A DNA stretch of 64,000 nucleotides from Sphingomonas sp. OK281 (GCF_900115295.1 NZ_FOVZ01000005.1:328762-392761); one strand, 5' to 3'. Counted from the first letter of the stretch, positions 51,712-60,712 are shown. The notes: generated from the letters alone by a model not told the origin. Translations and numbers: made by a program.

Positions 51712-53430
51712 TTACTTCTTTTCGGCTTCCGTACGGGCCTTGAGAGCCTCGCCCAGAATGTTGCCGAGGGTCGCGCCCGAGTCGGACGAACCATACTGAG
51801 CGACAGCCTGCTTCTCTTCCGAGATCTGCATGGCCTTGATCGAGAAGGTCGGCTTCTTCGAACGATCGAAGCCGGTGACCATCGCGTCGAACTTCTGGCC
51901 GACCTGGAAGCGCTCCGGACGCTGCTCGTCGCGATCGCGACCCAGATCCGTGCGCTTGATGAAGCCGGTCGCGCCATCGTCGCCCTGCTGCACTTCGAGG
52001 CCCGCGTCGCGGACTTCGAGAACGGTCACGGTAACGATCGCGTTCTTGTTCAGCTTGTCGCCTGCTGCTGCGATGCCGCCGGCCGATGGCCCGCCGCGCT
52101 CGAGCTGCTTCATGCCGAGCGAGATACGCTCCTTCTCGGCGTCGATGTCGAGCACGACGGCCTCGACGGTCTCACCCTTGCGATGCAGGTTGAGCGCGTC
52201 CTCGCCCGAAACACCCCATGCGATGTCGGACATGTGGACCATGCCGTCGACGTCGTTGTCGAGGCCGATGAACAGACCGAACTCGGTCGCGTTCTTGACT
52301 TCGCCTTCGACGGTCGAACCGATCGGATGAGCGGCAGCGAAGGCCTCCCAAGGATTGGCCTGAGCCTGCTTGAGGCCGAGCGAGATGCGACGCTTCTCGG
52401 AATCGACTTCGAGGACCATGACGTCGACTTCCTGCGAGGTCGACACGATCTTGCCCGGGTGGACGTTCTTCTTGGTCCAGGACATTTCCGACACGTGGAC
52501 GAGGCCTTCGATGCCCGCTTCCAGCTCGACGAACGCACCATATTCGGTGATGTTCGTGACGCGGCCGGTGAGCTTTGCGCCGACCGGGTACTTGACCATC
52601 GCGCCATCCCAGGGATCGCTCTCCAGCTGCTTCATGCCGAGGCTGATGCGCTGGGTATCCTTGTTGATGCGGATGATCTGCACCTTGACGGTGTCGCCGA
52701 TGTTCAGGACTTCACTCGGGTGACCGACGCGCTTGTAGCTGAGATCGGTGACGTGCAGCAGGCCATCGATGCCGCCGAGATCAACGAACGCACCGTAATC
52801 GGTGATGTTCTTGACGACGCCGTCGATGATCTGGCCCTCGGCCAGGCTGAGGATCAGGCCCGAACGCTGCTCTGCGCGCGTCTCTTCGAGAACGGCACGA
52901 CGCGACACGACGATGTTGCCGCGCTTGCGGTCCATCTTCAGGATCTGGAACGGCTGGGGGATATCCATCAGCGGGGTGACGTCGCGCACGGGGCGGATAT
53001 CGACCTGCGAGCCGGGCAGGAACGCGACGGCGCCGTTCAGGTCGACGGTGAAGCCACCCTTCACGCGGCCGAAGATCACGCCTTCGACCCGGGTCGTCTT
53101 GGAGAATTCGGTTTCCAGCTTGTCCCATGCGGCTTCGCGACGGGCGCGATCGCGGCTGAGCATCGCTTCGCCGTGGACGTTCTCGACGCGGTCGACATAG
53201 ACTTCGACTTCGTCGCCGACCTTGAGGTCAGCCTTCTGGCCCGGCGCTGCGAATTCGCGAAGCGGCACGCGGCCTTCCGACTTCAAACCGACGTCGATGA
53301 CGGCCATGTCGTTCTCGATGCCGGTCACGGTGCCATGCACCACGCGGCCCTCGAAGCTGTCGGCGTCGCCGAGCGTTTCGTTCAGCATCGCCGCGAAATC
53401 GTCGCGGGTCGGCATTACCTGGGTTGCCAT
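51712..53430 (-). CDS. rpsA: 30S ribosomal protein S1
   Basis: An mRNA-binding protein of the small ribosomal subunit, 572 residues. Six S1-type RNA-binding repeats are visible, for example VVKNITDYGAFVDLGGIDGLLHVTDLS, VTNITEYGAFVELEAGIEGLVHVSEMSW and VKNATEFGLFIGLDNDVDGMVHMSDIAW. The ATG at 53430 gives MATQVMPTRDDFAAML. A leader of about 195 bases lies upstream, containing a strong hairpin, as expected for a gene that controls its own translation. Confidence 0.97.
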   Translation of the reverse strand: MATQVMPTRDDFAAMLNETLGDADSFEGRVVHGTVTGIENDMAVIDVGLKSEGRVPLREFAAPGQKADLKVGDEVEVYVDRVENVHGEAMLSRDRARREAAWDKLETEFSKTTRVEGVIFGRVKGGFTVDLNGAVAFLPGSQVDIRPVRDVTPLMDIPQPFQILKMDRKRGNIVVSRRAVLEETRAEQRSGLILSLAEGQIIDGVVKNITDYGAFVDLGGIDGLLHVTDLSYKRVGHPSEVLNIGDTVKVQIIRINKDTQRISLGMKQLESDPWDGAMVKYPVGAKLTGRVTNITEYGAFVELEAGIEGLVHVSEMSWTKKNVHPGKIVSTSQEVDVMVLEVDSEKRRISLGLKQAQANPWEAFAAAHPIGSTVEGEVKNATEFGLFIGLDNDVDGMVHMSDIAWGVSGEDALNLHRKGETVEAVVLDIDAEKERISLGMKQLERGGPSAGGIAAAGDKLNKNAIVTVTVLEVRDAGLEVQQGDDGATGFIKRTDLGRDRDEQRPERFQVGQKFDAMVTGFDRSKKPTFSIKAMQISEEKQAVAQYGSSDSGATLGNILGEALKARTEAEKK

Positions 53431-53565
53431 AGAATTCAGTAATCCTAGTCTGTTTCCGGCCAAGCGGTTGGGTCCGCTGGTCTTGGCCTTCGTTGCCGCG
53501 ACGACCGAACGTCGAACGCGGCATCCGGACGGCACGAGGCGCGGAGGACGTAGACGCTGAATGCG

Positions 53566-53599
53566 AAAACGGCGCGTGAGACTCGAGGGTCTCCGCGCC
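53566..53599 (-). promoter_or_regulatory. Terminator-like hairpin in the rpsA leader, possible attenuator
   Basis: GGCGCG plus GAGAC (53599-53589 read on the minus strand) pairs with GTCTC plus CGCGCC (53582-53571) with one bulged base and a six-base loop, followed by TTTT (53569-53566). It lies between the candidate promoter and the rpsA start. It could be an attenuator or the 3' end of an unseen short transcript. Confidence 0.45.
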
Positions 53600-53631
53600 T
53601 TCCTCCACGAGCATCGCTCGCCGGACGGTTC

Positions 53632-53660
53632 CGTATAGCCGAAACCGGGTCTCGGAGCAA
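53632..53660 (-). promoter_or_regulatory. Candidate rpsA promoter
   Basis: Minus strand: TTGCTC (53660-53655), a 17-base spacer, TATACG (53637-53632). This would start transcription near 53625, about 195 bases before the rpsA ATG. There is no competing gene on this strand. Confidence 0.45.
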
Positions 53661-53706
53661 GTTCGCCGCTGCTTCGTTAGGGGCCGCTCACAACAGGAGC
53701 GAAGAT

Positions 53707-53964
53707 TTGAACGAACGCGGCATTCTCGTGCTGGGCTGGGTCGCCACCGTGACGGCGATCGTGACGTACCTGTCGTACATCGACCAGATCATGCTGAACC
53801 TTGCGGGTCAGAAGGGATCGGTGGTCCAGCCGTTCGCGACGATGGTGAATTGCGCGCTGTGGGTCGGGTACGGGTTTTTGAAGGACAAGCGGGATTGGCC
53901 GATCGTCGTGGCGAATGCGCCGGGGGTGGTGTTCGGGGCGGTGGCGCTGGTTACTGCGCTTTAG
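53707..53964 (+). CDS. SemiSWEET-type sugar transporter (MtN3/PQ-loop)
   Basis: An 85-residue, three-segment membrane protein of SemiSWEET length, which dimerises to move sugars by facilitated diffusion. Segments lie at about 5-25, 38-56 and 65-84. The first ends with the Thr-Tyr/Tyr pattern (TAIVTYLSYIDQI), and the second has VVQPFATMVNCALWVGYGFLKD. The start is TTG at 53707 with AGGAGCG at good spacing. It is divergent from rpsA. The substrate is unknown. Confidence 0.85.
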   Translation: MNERGILVLGWVATVTAIVTYLSYIDQIMLNLAGQKGSVVQPFATMVNCALWVGYGFLKDKRDWPIVVANAPGVVFGAVALVTAL

Positions 53965-54001
53965 GGCAGGCCGCGGCACTGTAAAGGCGGGCGGCACCTG
54001 C

Positions 54002-54062
54002 TTCCTTGTTCTCCCGCGAAGGCGGGAGCCCAGTCTGGGTCCCCGCCTTCGCGGGGAAACAA
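54002..54062. repeat. Family B inverted repeat, copy 3
   Basis: Nearly identical to copy 1 at 11894, including the AGTCTGGGT core. It is again followed closely by a family A element. Confidence 0.88.
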
Positions 54063-54083
54063 GTTTACTTCACCCCAGGGCAA

Positions 54084-54187
54084 CCACCCCGGCGAAGGCC
54101 GGGGCCCAGTTGGAAAGGTCGCAGTAACTTAGCGCTGCCCTCAGTTAGCAAAGTCCCCCAACTGGGCCCCGGCCTCCGCCGGGGTGG
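54084..54187. repeat. Family A inverted-pair repeat, copy 5
   Basis: Same arms and GTAAC spacer core as the other copies. With the family B copy it fills the gap between SemiSWEET and cmk. Confidence 0.9.
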
Positions 54188-54213
54188 CGCAGCTTTTCTG
54201 GAAGGCGAAAGGC

Positions 54214-54852
54214 TTAAACCGAAGCGGCCCTCTTCGCCCGCTGCGCCTCCACCAACGCAACCGCCCGCTGCACCGAAGCCTCAATCGACAAAAAACTAGT
54301 ATCCAGCAACGCAGCATCCGCCGCCATCACCAACGGCGCAGTAGACCGCCCACTATCCCGAGCATCCCGAGCCCGAATATCCGCCAACACCCGATCCTTG
54401 CTCGCAGTCCCACCCCGAGCCTGCAACTCCGCATGCCGCCGCTGCGCCCGAATATTCGGCGTAGCCTTCACGAACAGCTTGGCATCAGCATCCGGCGCGA
54501 TCACCGTCCCGATGTCGCGCCCATCCAAAATCGCGCCACCCTCCTGCGCAGCAAACCGCTTCTGCCGGTGCAGCAACGCCGCACGCACCAGCGGATGCGC
54601 CGACACCACCGACGCGAGCGCGCCGACATCGTCATCACGCAACGCCGGATCGCTCAGCAGCGCATCGCTGAAATCGCACGCGGCGACCGCGTCGGCCTCG
54701 GTCTCCGGATCGAGCCCCATCCGCGCCACGCTCAGCGCGACCGCACGGTACAGCAGCCCGGTATCGAGATACGGCAGCTTGTAATGCTTGGCCAAGGCAC
54801 GCGCGATCGTGCCCTTGCCCGATGCCGCCGGACCGTCGACTGCGATGATCAT
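54214..54852 (-). CDS. cmk: Cytidylate kinase
   Basis: This phosphorylates CMP and dCMP. It has 212 residues. The P-loop is GPAASGKGT (residues 7-15), followed by YLDTGLLYRAVAL (CMP-binding) and DGRDIGTVIAPDADAKLFV. The ATG at 54852 starts one base after the aroA stop. The order aroA-cmk-rpsA is widely conserved in proteobacteria; here a sugar transporter and repeats separate cmk from rpsA. Confidence 0.96.
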   Translation of the reverse strand: MIIAVDGPAASGKGTIARALAKHYKLPYLDTGLLYRAVALSVARMGLDPETEADAVAACDFSDALLSDPALRDDDVGALASVVSAHPLVRAALLHRQKRFAAQEGGAILDGRDIGTVIAPDADAKLFVKATPNIRAQRRHAELQARGGTASKDRVLADIRARDARDSGRSTAPLVMAADAALLDTSFLSIEASVQRAVALVEAQRAKRAASV

Positions 54853-54853
54853 C

Positions 54854-56188
54854 TTAATTCCCCCGGCCGGTAAGCGCGTCGAGCGACCGGAAGAACACGG
54901 GATAGCTCGTCGCCACCGGCGATACATCATCGATCGTGACGGGCTCGCGGCTCCCAAGTCCAGCCACCACCATGCTCATTGCGATGCGATGGTCGAGTTT
55001 CGAGGCCACCTGAGCGCCACCTTGAATCGCCGCGCCGCCCGACCCGGTGATCGCCATGCCATCCTCATACTCCTCGCAAACAACCCCGCAGGCTTCGAGC
55101 GCGATCCGCATCGTCGTGATCCGGTCCGATTCCTTCACCCGCAGCTCGTGCGCGCCGCGCGCGACGGTCGTCCCGGTCGCGAAAGCCGCCGCCACGAACA
55201 GCACCGGATATTCGTCGATCATGCTCGGCGCGAGATCGGCCGGCACCTCGATCGCAGTCAGCGGCGCATGACGGACGCGCAGGTCGGCGACCGGCTCGCC
55301 GCCGACGATGCGCGGATCGAGCTCGGTAATATCTGCACCCATCATCCGCAAAGCCGTGACGATCCCGATCCGCGTCGGGTTCAGCCCGACGTTGCGCACC
55401 ACGATATCCGACCCCGGCACGATCGACGCCGCGACCAGCCAGAATGCCGACGACGACGGATCGCCCGGCACCACGATATCCTGCGGCCGCAACTCCGCTT
55501 CGCCGGTGATCGAGATAACGCGGCCCCGGTTCGTTTCCTCGACGGTCAACTTCGCGCCGAACCCGGTCAGCATTCGTTCGCTATGATCGCGCGTCGCGAC
55601 CGGCTCGATCACGCGCGTGATCCCCGGCGTGTTGAGCCCCGCCAGCAAAATCGCCGACTTCACCTGCGCCGACGCGACCGGCAGCGTGTATTCGATCGGC
55701 ACCGCGGGACACATCCCGCGCACCATCAACGGCAGTCGCCCACCCGGCGAAGACGTAATGTCCGCCCCCATCTGCGAAAGCGGCTCGATCACGCGCCCCA
55801 TCGGCCTACCCGACAGCGACGCGTCGCCGGTAAAGGTGCAGGTGATCGGATGGCTCGACACGAGGCCCATCAGCAACCGCGTCGACGTGCCAGAATTGCC
55901 CATCTCCAGCGCAGTCTCGGGCTGGAGCAACCCGCCCACGCCAACCCCGTCGACCGTCCAGATCCCGTCCTCACCACGCTCGATCGTCGCGCCCATCGCG
56001 CGCATCGCCGCCGCCGTGGCGAGCACATCCTCGCCCTCCAGCAACCCTTCGATCCGACTGGTGCCGACAGCTAAGCTCGCGAACATCAACGCGCGGTGGC
56101 TAATCGACTTGTCGCCGGGGACCGCGATCGAACCGGTCAGTGGACCGCGTGCGACGACGTGCATCGAAGTGGGGAGAGGGTGTGCCAT
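54854..56188 (-). CDS. aroA: 3-phosphoshikimate 1-carboxyvinyltransferase (EPSP synthase)
   Basis: The sixth step of the shikimate pathway to aromatic amino acids. It has 444 residues. Family motifs are PGDKSISHRALMFASLA (about 22-38), GNSGTSTRLLMGLVSS (about 91-106), and RVKESDRITTMRIALEACG (about 342-360). GDASLSGRPMGR follows the first motif group. The ATG at 56188 gives MAHPLPTSMHVV; MHVV at the internal Met is possible. It is cotranscribed with cmk. Confidence 0.95.
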   Translation of the reverse strand: MAHPLPTSMHVVARGPLTGSIAVPGDKSISHRALMFASLAVGTSRIEGLLEGEDVLATAAAMRAMGATIERGEDGIWTVDGVGVGGLLQPETALEMGNSGTSTRLLMGLVSSHPITCTFTGDASLSGRPMGRVIEPLSQMGADITSSPGGRLPLMVRGMCPAVPIEYTLPVASAQVKSAILLAGLNTPGITRVIEPVATRDHSERMLTGFGAKLTVEETNRGRVISITGEAELRPQDIVVPGDPSSSAFWLVAASIVPGSDIVVRNVGLNPTRIGIVTALRMMGADITELDPRIVGGEPVADLRVRHAPLTAIEVPADLAPSMIDEYPVLFVAAAFATGTTVARGAHELRVKESDRITTMRIALEACGVVCEEYEDGMAITGSGGAAIQGGAQVASKLDHRIAMSMVVAGLGSREPVTIDDVSPVATSYPVFFRSLDALTGRGN

Positions 56189-56287
56189 GGGGCCGGGCTT
56201 TTGACAGTGGCCTTGCGCTATGGCAAGGCGCGCCCACTTTGCGAGGGTATCCCCCCGCAATCCATTCATCCGAAAGGTTCTATCGGC

Positions 56288-56614
56288 ATGATCAAGCCGG
56301 AATGGGGCACGAAGCGTTCGTGCCCGAAATGCGCGACGCGTTTCTACGACCTCGAAAAAGCCGACCCCGTGACCTGCATCGAATGCGGGTATGCGTGGGA
56401 GCCCGAGCCCATCCTGAAGTCGAAGCAGCCGCTGCCGTTCGAGGTCGCCAAGCCCGACACCAAGAAGCCCGACGCGGATCTCGAGGGTGACGAGGAAGAG
56501 GACATCGCCTCGATCACCGGCGAGGACGAAGAGCCATCGGCGGACGACGAAGTCGATCTCGGCGGCGACGACGACCTCGGCGTCGAGACGCCGCAGGACG
56601 AGCACGAGCGTTAA
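56288..56614 (+). CDS. FYDLN acid domain protein (TIGR02300 family)
   Basis: A 108-residue protein of a widespread alphaproteobacterial family. A zinc-ribbon-like N-terminus (SCPKC and CIEC at Cys 12, 15, 30, 33) contains the eponymous RFYDLEK. A Lys/Pro-rich linker and a very acidic C-terminus (about 60-108, Asp/Glu runs) follow. The function is unknown. The gene is divergent from aroA and followed by tRNA-Ala. Confidence 0.93.
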   Translation: MIKPEWGTKRSCPKCATRFYDLEKADPVTCIECGYAWEPEPILKSKQPLPFEVAKPDTKKPDADLEGDEEEDIASITGEDEEPSADDEVDLGGDDDLGVETPQDEHER

Positions 56615-56696
56615 TCGGAATAAATTTGGCAGGCGGCATTTACGCCGCTTGCCAACCAGGGCGGGTCCGGTTAGTGACCCGCCTCCCAACGGGAAT

Positions 56697-56772
56697 GGGG
56701 CCGTAGCTCAGCTGGGAGAGCGTTCGCATGGCATGCGAAAGGTCAGGGGTTCGATCCCCCTCGGCTCCACCA
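56697..56772 (+). tRNA. tRNA-Ala (anticodon GGC)
   Basis: A full 76-base cloverleaf with encoded CCA: acceptor GGGGCCG with CGGCTCC (one G-U pair), D arm AGCTCAGCTGGGAGAGC, anticodon stem TTCGC/GCGAA with anticodon GGC, T loop GGTTCGATCCC. Confidence 0.97.
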
Positions 56773-56816
56773 TTTCCGTTGATGACCGGTCCGCCGGGAC
56801 AGCTTTTTACATAGCG

Positions 56817-57716
56817 TCAGATAAGATTGTCGGCACCGGCTCCCGCTTCCGCCGCGTGCAGGTCCCTGAACGTCTCCTCGATCGCCGCGACCATGACGCT
56901 TCCTTCGATGCGCGAGGCGCAATCGTTCGCCACCAGCACGCCCACGCGCCGCGTCTGGTCGAAGCCCGTCAACCGAATCATCGCGATGCCCTCGCTCGCG
57001 AAACTGAGCGGCATGACCGTCATACCCAGTCCCGCACGGACATAGGTCAGCGCGCGGTCGTCGCTGACGGTGCGGGCGGCCATGAAGGGCCGCACGCCGC
57101 GCGCGGTGAAGAAGCGGCTCGTTTCGGCCAGCGCTTCGCAGTGGCGGCGGACGATCATCGTTTCCTCCGCGACGTCGGCGACCGCGAGCGTGGCGCGTCC
57201 GGCCAGTCGGTGGTCGCTCGCCACCGCGACCGCGAATCCTTCCTCGAACAGCACCCGACCGCGTGCATCGTCCCCGATCGCGCCGAGCATCACGTCGATC
57301 CGCCCGCGATCGAGCAGTGCGACGAGTTCGCTGCTCCGTCCCTCGACGACTTCAAGGCGTTCGGTGGTGGAGGCGCGTCGCGCCCGGCTTAGCGCGGCCG
57401 CTATCCAGGACGGTGGCAACGTCGTCGCGATCCCGAGGCGGACGAGCTTGGTCGGAGCCGTGTCCTGTAAATCCCGTTCGGCGGCGGCGAACTCGGCTTC
57501 GATCCGACGCGCATGCACCGCGAACCGCGTGCCCGAGGGCGTGAGTTCGATCCGCCGGTTGGTCCGCAGGAACAGCGTCTGGCCCAACGACGCCTCGAGC
57601 TTGGCGATCCCGACCGACAGCGTCGGCTGCGAAATCCGGCACTGTGCGGCGGCGCGCGTGAAATTGCCCTGGTCGACGACCGCCAGGAAATAGCGCAAAA
57701 CATAGCGTTCGATCAT
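56817..57716 (-). CDS. LysR-family transcriptional regulator of the isovalerate/leucine cluster
   Basis: A 299-residue regulator. The N-terminal helix-turn-helix reads FLAVVDQGNFTRAAAQCRISQPTLSVGIAKLEASLGQ (about 10-46). The C-terminal substrate-binding domain covers about 90-290, with no OxyR-type Cys pair. It is divergent from the acyl-CoA dehydrogenase gene, with a T-N11-A dyad between them, so it probably controls that operon. The inducer is unknown. Confidence 0.92.
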   Translation of the reverse strand: MIERYVLRYFLAVVDQGNFTRAAAQCRISQPTLSVGIAKLEASLGQTLFLRTNRRIELTPSGTRFAVHARRIEAEFAAAERDLQDTAPTKLVRLGIATTLPPSWIAAALSRARRASTTERLEVVEGRSSELVALLDRGRIDVMLGAIGDDARGRVLFEEGFAVAVASDHRLAGRATLAVADVAEETMIVRRHCEALAETSRFFTARGVRPFMAARTVSDDRALTYVRAGLGMTVMPLSFASEGIAMIRLTGFDQTRRVGVLVANDCASRIEGSVMVAAIEETFRDLHAAEAGAGADNLI

Positions 57717-57728
57717 AGCGGGACGACC

Positions 57729-57743
57729 ATAGACACGATCTAT
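57729..57743. promoter_or_regulatory. LysR-type T-N11-A dyad between lysR and ivd
   Basis: ATAG-N7-CTAT, a 15-base dyad with the T-N11-A core of LysR sites, lies 12 bases from the lysR start and 81 bases before ivd. Its position fits autorepression and ivd activation. Binding is inferred. Confidence 0.55.
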
Positions 57744-57824
57744 CGCATGTGTTCGGTCGTATCAATTTCTCTAGAGGGCCGCGACCGAGTATCATCGTCG
57801 CAACACAAGGTCTGGAGAGGCTGC

Positions 57825-58991
57825 ATGATACCCGATTTCGATTTCGCGCTCGGCGAATCCGCGGACATGATCCGCGAGAGCACGCACCGCTTCGCCACCG
57901 ACAAGATCGCGCCCTTGGCCGCGAAGATCGACGCCGACGACTGGTTCCCGCGCGAGCTGTGGCCGGCGATGGGCGAACTCGGATTGCATGGCATCACCGT
58001 CGAGGAAGAGTTTGGCGGCCTCGGCCTCGGCTATCTCGAACACGTCGTCGCGGTCGAGGAAGTCTCGCGCGCGTCCGCGTCGATCGGGCTCAGCTACGGC
58101 GCGCATTCGAACCTGTGCGTCAACCAGATCCGCCGCTGGGGCAATCCCGAGCAGAAGGCGAAGTATCTCCCCAAGCTCGTGTCGGGCGAGCACGTCGGCA
58201 GCCTCGCCATGTCCGAGGCGGGCGCGGGTTCCGATGTCGTCTCGATGAAGCTCAAGGCTGTGAAGACCGACACCGGCTACGTCCTCAACGGCACGAAGTT
58301 CTGGATCACCAACGCGGCCTATGCCGACACGCTGGTCGTCTACGCGAAGACCGGCGAGGGTTCGCGCGGGATCACCGCGTTCCTGATCGAGAAGGGCATG
58401 CCGGGCTTCGCGATCGGCCAGAAGATCGACAAGATGGGTATGCGTGGCTCGCCGACCGCCGAACTCGTCTTCACCGATTGCGAAGTGCCGTTCGAAAACG
58501 TGATGGGTCCGGAGAATGGCGGCGTCGGCGTGCTGATGTCGGGCCTCGACTATGAGCGCGCGGTGCTGGCCGGGATCCAGCTCGGCATAATGCAGGCGTG
58601 CCTCGACGTCGTGATCCCGTACGTGCGCGAGCGGAAGCAGTTCGGGACGGCGATCGGCCAGTTCCAGCTGATCCAGGCGAAGGTCGCCGACATGTACGTC
58701 GCGTTGAGTTCGGCGCGCGCGTACGTCTATGCGGTCGCGAAGTCGTGCGATGCGGGCAAGACCACGCGGTTCGACGCGGCGGGTGCGATCCTGCTGGCGA
58801 GCGAGAGCGCGGTGAAGGTGTCGCTCGAATCGATCCAGGCGCTGGGTGGGGCAGGGTATACCAAGGACTGGCCGGTCGAACGCTTCATGCGCGATGCGAA
58901 GCTGCTCGACATTGGCGCGGGAACGAACGAGATTCGGCGGATGTTGATTGGCAGAGAGTTGATAGGCGCCGCCCCCAAGGTGGCACAGTGA
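57825..58991 (+). CDS. ivd: Isovaleryl-CoA dehydrogenase (acyl-CoA dehydrogenase family)
   Basis: This oxidises isovaleryl-CoA to 3-methylcrotonyl-CoA in leucine breakdown, using FAD and electron-transfer flavoprotein. It has 388 residues. LAMSEAGAGSDVVSMKLKAV and FWITNAAYADTLVVYAKT are the flavin- and substrate-site motifs. The candidate catalytic base is Glu 244 in SGLDYERAVLAG, the position used by isovaleryl-CoA dehydrogenases rather than the C-terminal Glu of most relatives. The following mccB and mccA genes confirm the pathway. GGAGAGG precedes the ATG. Confidence 0.93.
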   Translation: MIPDFDFALGESADMIRESTHRFATDKIAPLAAKIDADDWFPRELWPAMGELGLHGITVEEEFGGLGLGYLEHVVAVEEVSRASASIGLSYGAHSNLCVNQIRRWGNPEQKAKYLPKLVSGEHVGSLAMSEAGAGSDVVSMKLKAVKTDTGYVLNGTKFWITNAAYADTLVVYAKTGEGSRGITAFLIEKGMPGFAIGQKIDKMGMRGSPTAELVFTDCEVPFENVMGPENGGVGVLMSGLDYERAVLAGIQLGIMQACLDVVIPYVRERKQFGTAIGQFQLIQAKVADMYVALSSARAYVYAVAKSCDAGKTTRFDAAGAILLASESAVKVSLESIQALGGAGYTKDWPVERFMRDAKLLDIGAGTNEIRRMLIGRELIGAAPKVAQ

Positions 58992-59002
58992 GGGGCTTAC
59001 TG

Positions 59003-59101
59003 CTCCCCTCCCGCTTGCGGGAGGGGTCGGGGGAGGGCAGGCCGCGAGTGTCCTTCATCGCCGCATTCCCTCCCCTAACCCCTCCCGCAAGCGGGAGGGG
59101 A
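59003..59101. repeat. Family E inverted-pair repeat, copy 3
   Basis: Same arms as the copies at 34501 and 35151. It lies between ivd and mccB and ends five bases before the mccB start, so the mccB ribosome site falls within or right after the repeat arm. Confidence 0.85.
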
Positions 59102-59106
59102 ATCAA

Positions 59107-60708
59107 GTGACCGCGCCCGTCCTGACCTCCGCGCTGTCCCCCGACAGCGAAACCTTCCGCGCGAATGCGACCCACAACCGCGCCCTCGCCGAAACCCTCC
59201 GCGAGGACGCCGCCCGCACAGCGCTAGGCGGCAACGCCAAGTCCCGCGAGCGCCACACGTCGCGCGGCAAGCTCCTCCCCCGCGACCGCGTCGAACGCCT
59301 CCTCGACCCAGGCTCCCCCTTTCTCGAAATCGGCCAGCTCGTCGCCAACGGCCTCTACGACGACGAAGTCCCCGGCGCCGGCCTGATCATCGGCATCGGC
59401 CGCGTCTCGGGCCGCCAGTGCATGATCGTCTGCAACGACGTGACGGTGAAGGGCGGCACCTACTACCCGCTCACCGTCAAGAAACACCTCCGCGCGCAGG
59501 AGATCGCGCAGGAAAACCGCCTGCCCTGCATCTACCTCGTCGACAGCGGCGGCGCCAACCTGCCGCATCAGGCGGAAGTCTTCCCCGACCGCGATCATTT
59601 CGGCCGGATCTTCTTCAATCAGGCGCAGATGTCCGCGCTCGGCATCCCGCAGATCGCCTGCGTCATGGGCAGCTGTACCGCGGGCGGCGCGTACGTTCCC
59701 GCGATGTCCGACGAGACGATCATCGTTCGCGGGCAGGGAACGATCTTCCTAGCCGGGCCGCCGCTGGTGAAGGCCGCGACCGGGGAGGTCATCTCGGCCG
59801 AGGAGCTGGGCGGTGCCGACACGCACGGACGCCGCTCGGGCGTGGTCGATCACGTCGCCGAGAACGACGAGCACGCGCTGACGATCGTCCGCGACATCGT
59901 CTCGACGCTGCAACCGCAGGCGCAGACCGCGGTGAACCTCCAGCAGCCCAGGCCGCCCAAGTTCGCCCCCGAAGAACTGTACGGCATCGTCCCGAGCGAC
60001 GTCCGCGCACCCTACGACGTCCACGAAGTCATCGCGCGCCTCGTCGACGGCAGCGAGTTCCACGAGTTCAAGGCGCTCTACGGCACCTCGCTCGTCTGCG
60101 GGTTCGCGCATATCTGGGGCATCCCGGTCGCGATCCTCGCCAACAACGGCGTGCTGTTCAGCGAGAGCGCACAGAAAGGCGCGCATTTCATCGAACTCGC
60201 GTGCCAGCGCCGCATCCCGCTGCTGTTCCTCCAGAACATCTCCGGCTTCATGGTCGGCGGCAAGTACGAGGCGGAAGGCATTGCCAAGCACGGCGCCAAG
60301 CTCGTCACCGCCGTCGCCACCGCGACCGTCCCAAAGATCACGGTATTGATCGGCGGCAGCTTCGGCGCGGGCAATTACGGGATGTGCGGCCGCGCCTATT
60401 CGCCGCGCTTCCTGTTCACCTGGCCCAACAGCCGGATCAGCGTGATGGGCGGCGAACAGGCCGCCTCGGTCCTCGCCACCGTCCACCGCGACGCGGACAG
60501 CTGGACCCCCGAACAGGCCGAAGCCTTCAAGGCGCCGGTCCGCCAGAAATACGAGGACGAGGGCAACCCCTGGTACGCCACCGCGCGCCTCTGGGACGAC
60601 GGCATCATCGATCTCGCCCAGACCCGCGACGTGCTTGGCCTCGCCTTCGCTGCGACGCTCAACGCTACCATCCCCGAACGCCCCGCGTTCGGCGTGTTCA
60701 GGATGTAA
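59107..60708 (+). CDS. mccB: 3-methylcrotonyl-CoA carboxylase, carboxyltransferase (beta) subunit
   Basis: This moves CO2 from biotin to 3-methylcrotonyl-CoA. It has 533 residues, the normal length. Motifs are GGTYYPLTVKKHLRAQEIAQEN (about 116-137), CVMGSCTAGGAYVPAMSDETIIV (about 185), the second-domain FLQNISGFMVGGKYEAEGIAKHGAK, and GNYGMCGRAYSPRFLFTWPNSRISVMGGEQAA. The start is GTG at 59107. It pairs with the biotin subunit encoded at 61355. Confidence 0.95.
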   Translation: MTAPVLTSALSPDSETFRANATHNRALAETLREDAARTALGGNAKSRERHTSRGKLLPRDRVERLLDPGSPFLEIGQLVANGLYDDEVPGAGLIIGIGRVSGRQCMIVCNDVTVKGGTYYPLTVKKHLRAQEIAQENRLPCIYLVDSGGANLPHQAEVFPDRDHFGRIFFNQAQMSALGIPQIACVMGSCTAGGAYVPAMSDETIIVRGQGTIFLAGPPLVKAATGEVISAEELGGADTHGRRSGVVDHVAENDEHALTIVRDIVSTLQPQAQTAVNLQQPRPPKFAPEELYGIVPSDVRAPYDVHEVIARLVDGSEFHEFKALYGTSLVCGFAHIWGIPVAILANNGVLFSESAQKGAHFIELACQRRIPLLFLQNISGFMVGGKYEAEGIAKHGAKLVTAVATATVPKITVLIGGSFGAGNYGMCGRAYSPRFLFTWPNSRISVMGGEQAASVLATVHRDADSWTPEQAEAFKAPVRQKYEDEGNPWYATARLWDDGIIDLAQTRDVLGLAFAATLNATIPERPAFGVFRM

Positions 60709-60712
60709 CCCG

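Noticed and set aside
54854..56689. Longer EPSP synthase reading back to 56689
   Set aside because: The extension overlaps the FYDLN protein gene on the other strand and has no EPSP synthase similarity; the ATG at 56188 fits the family N-terminus.
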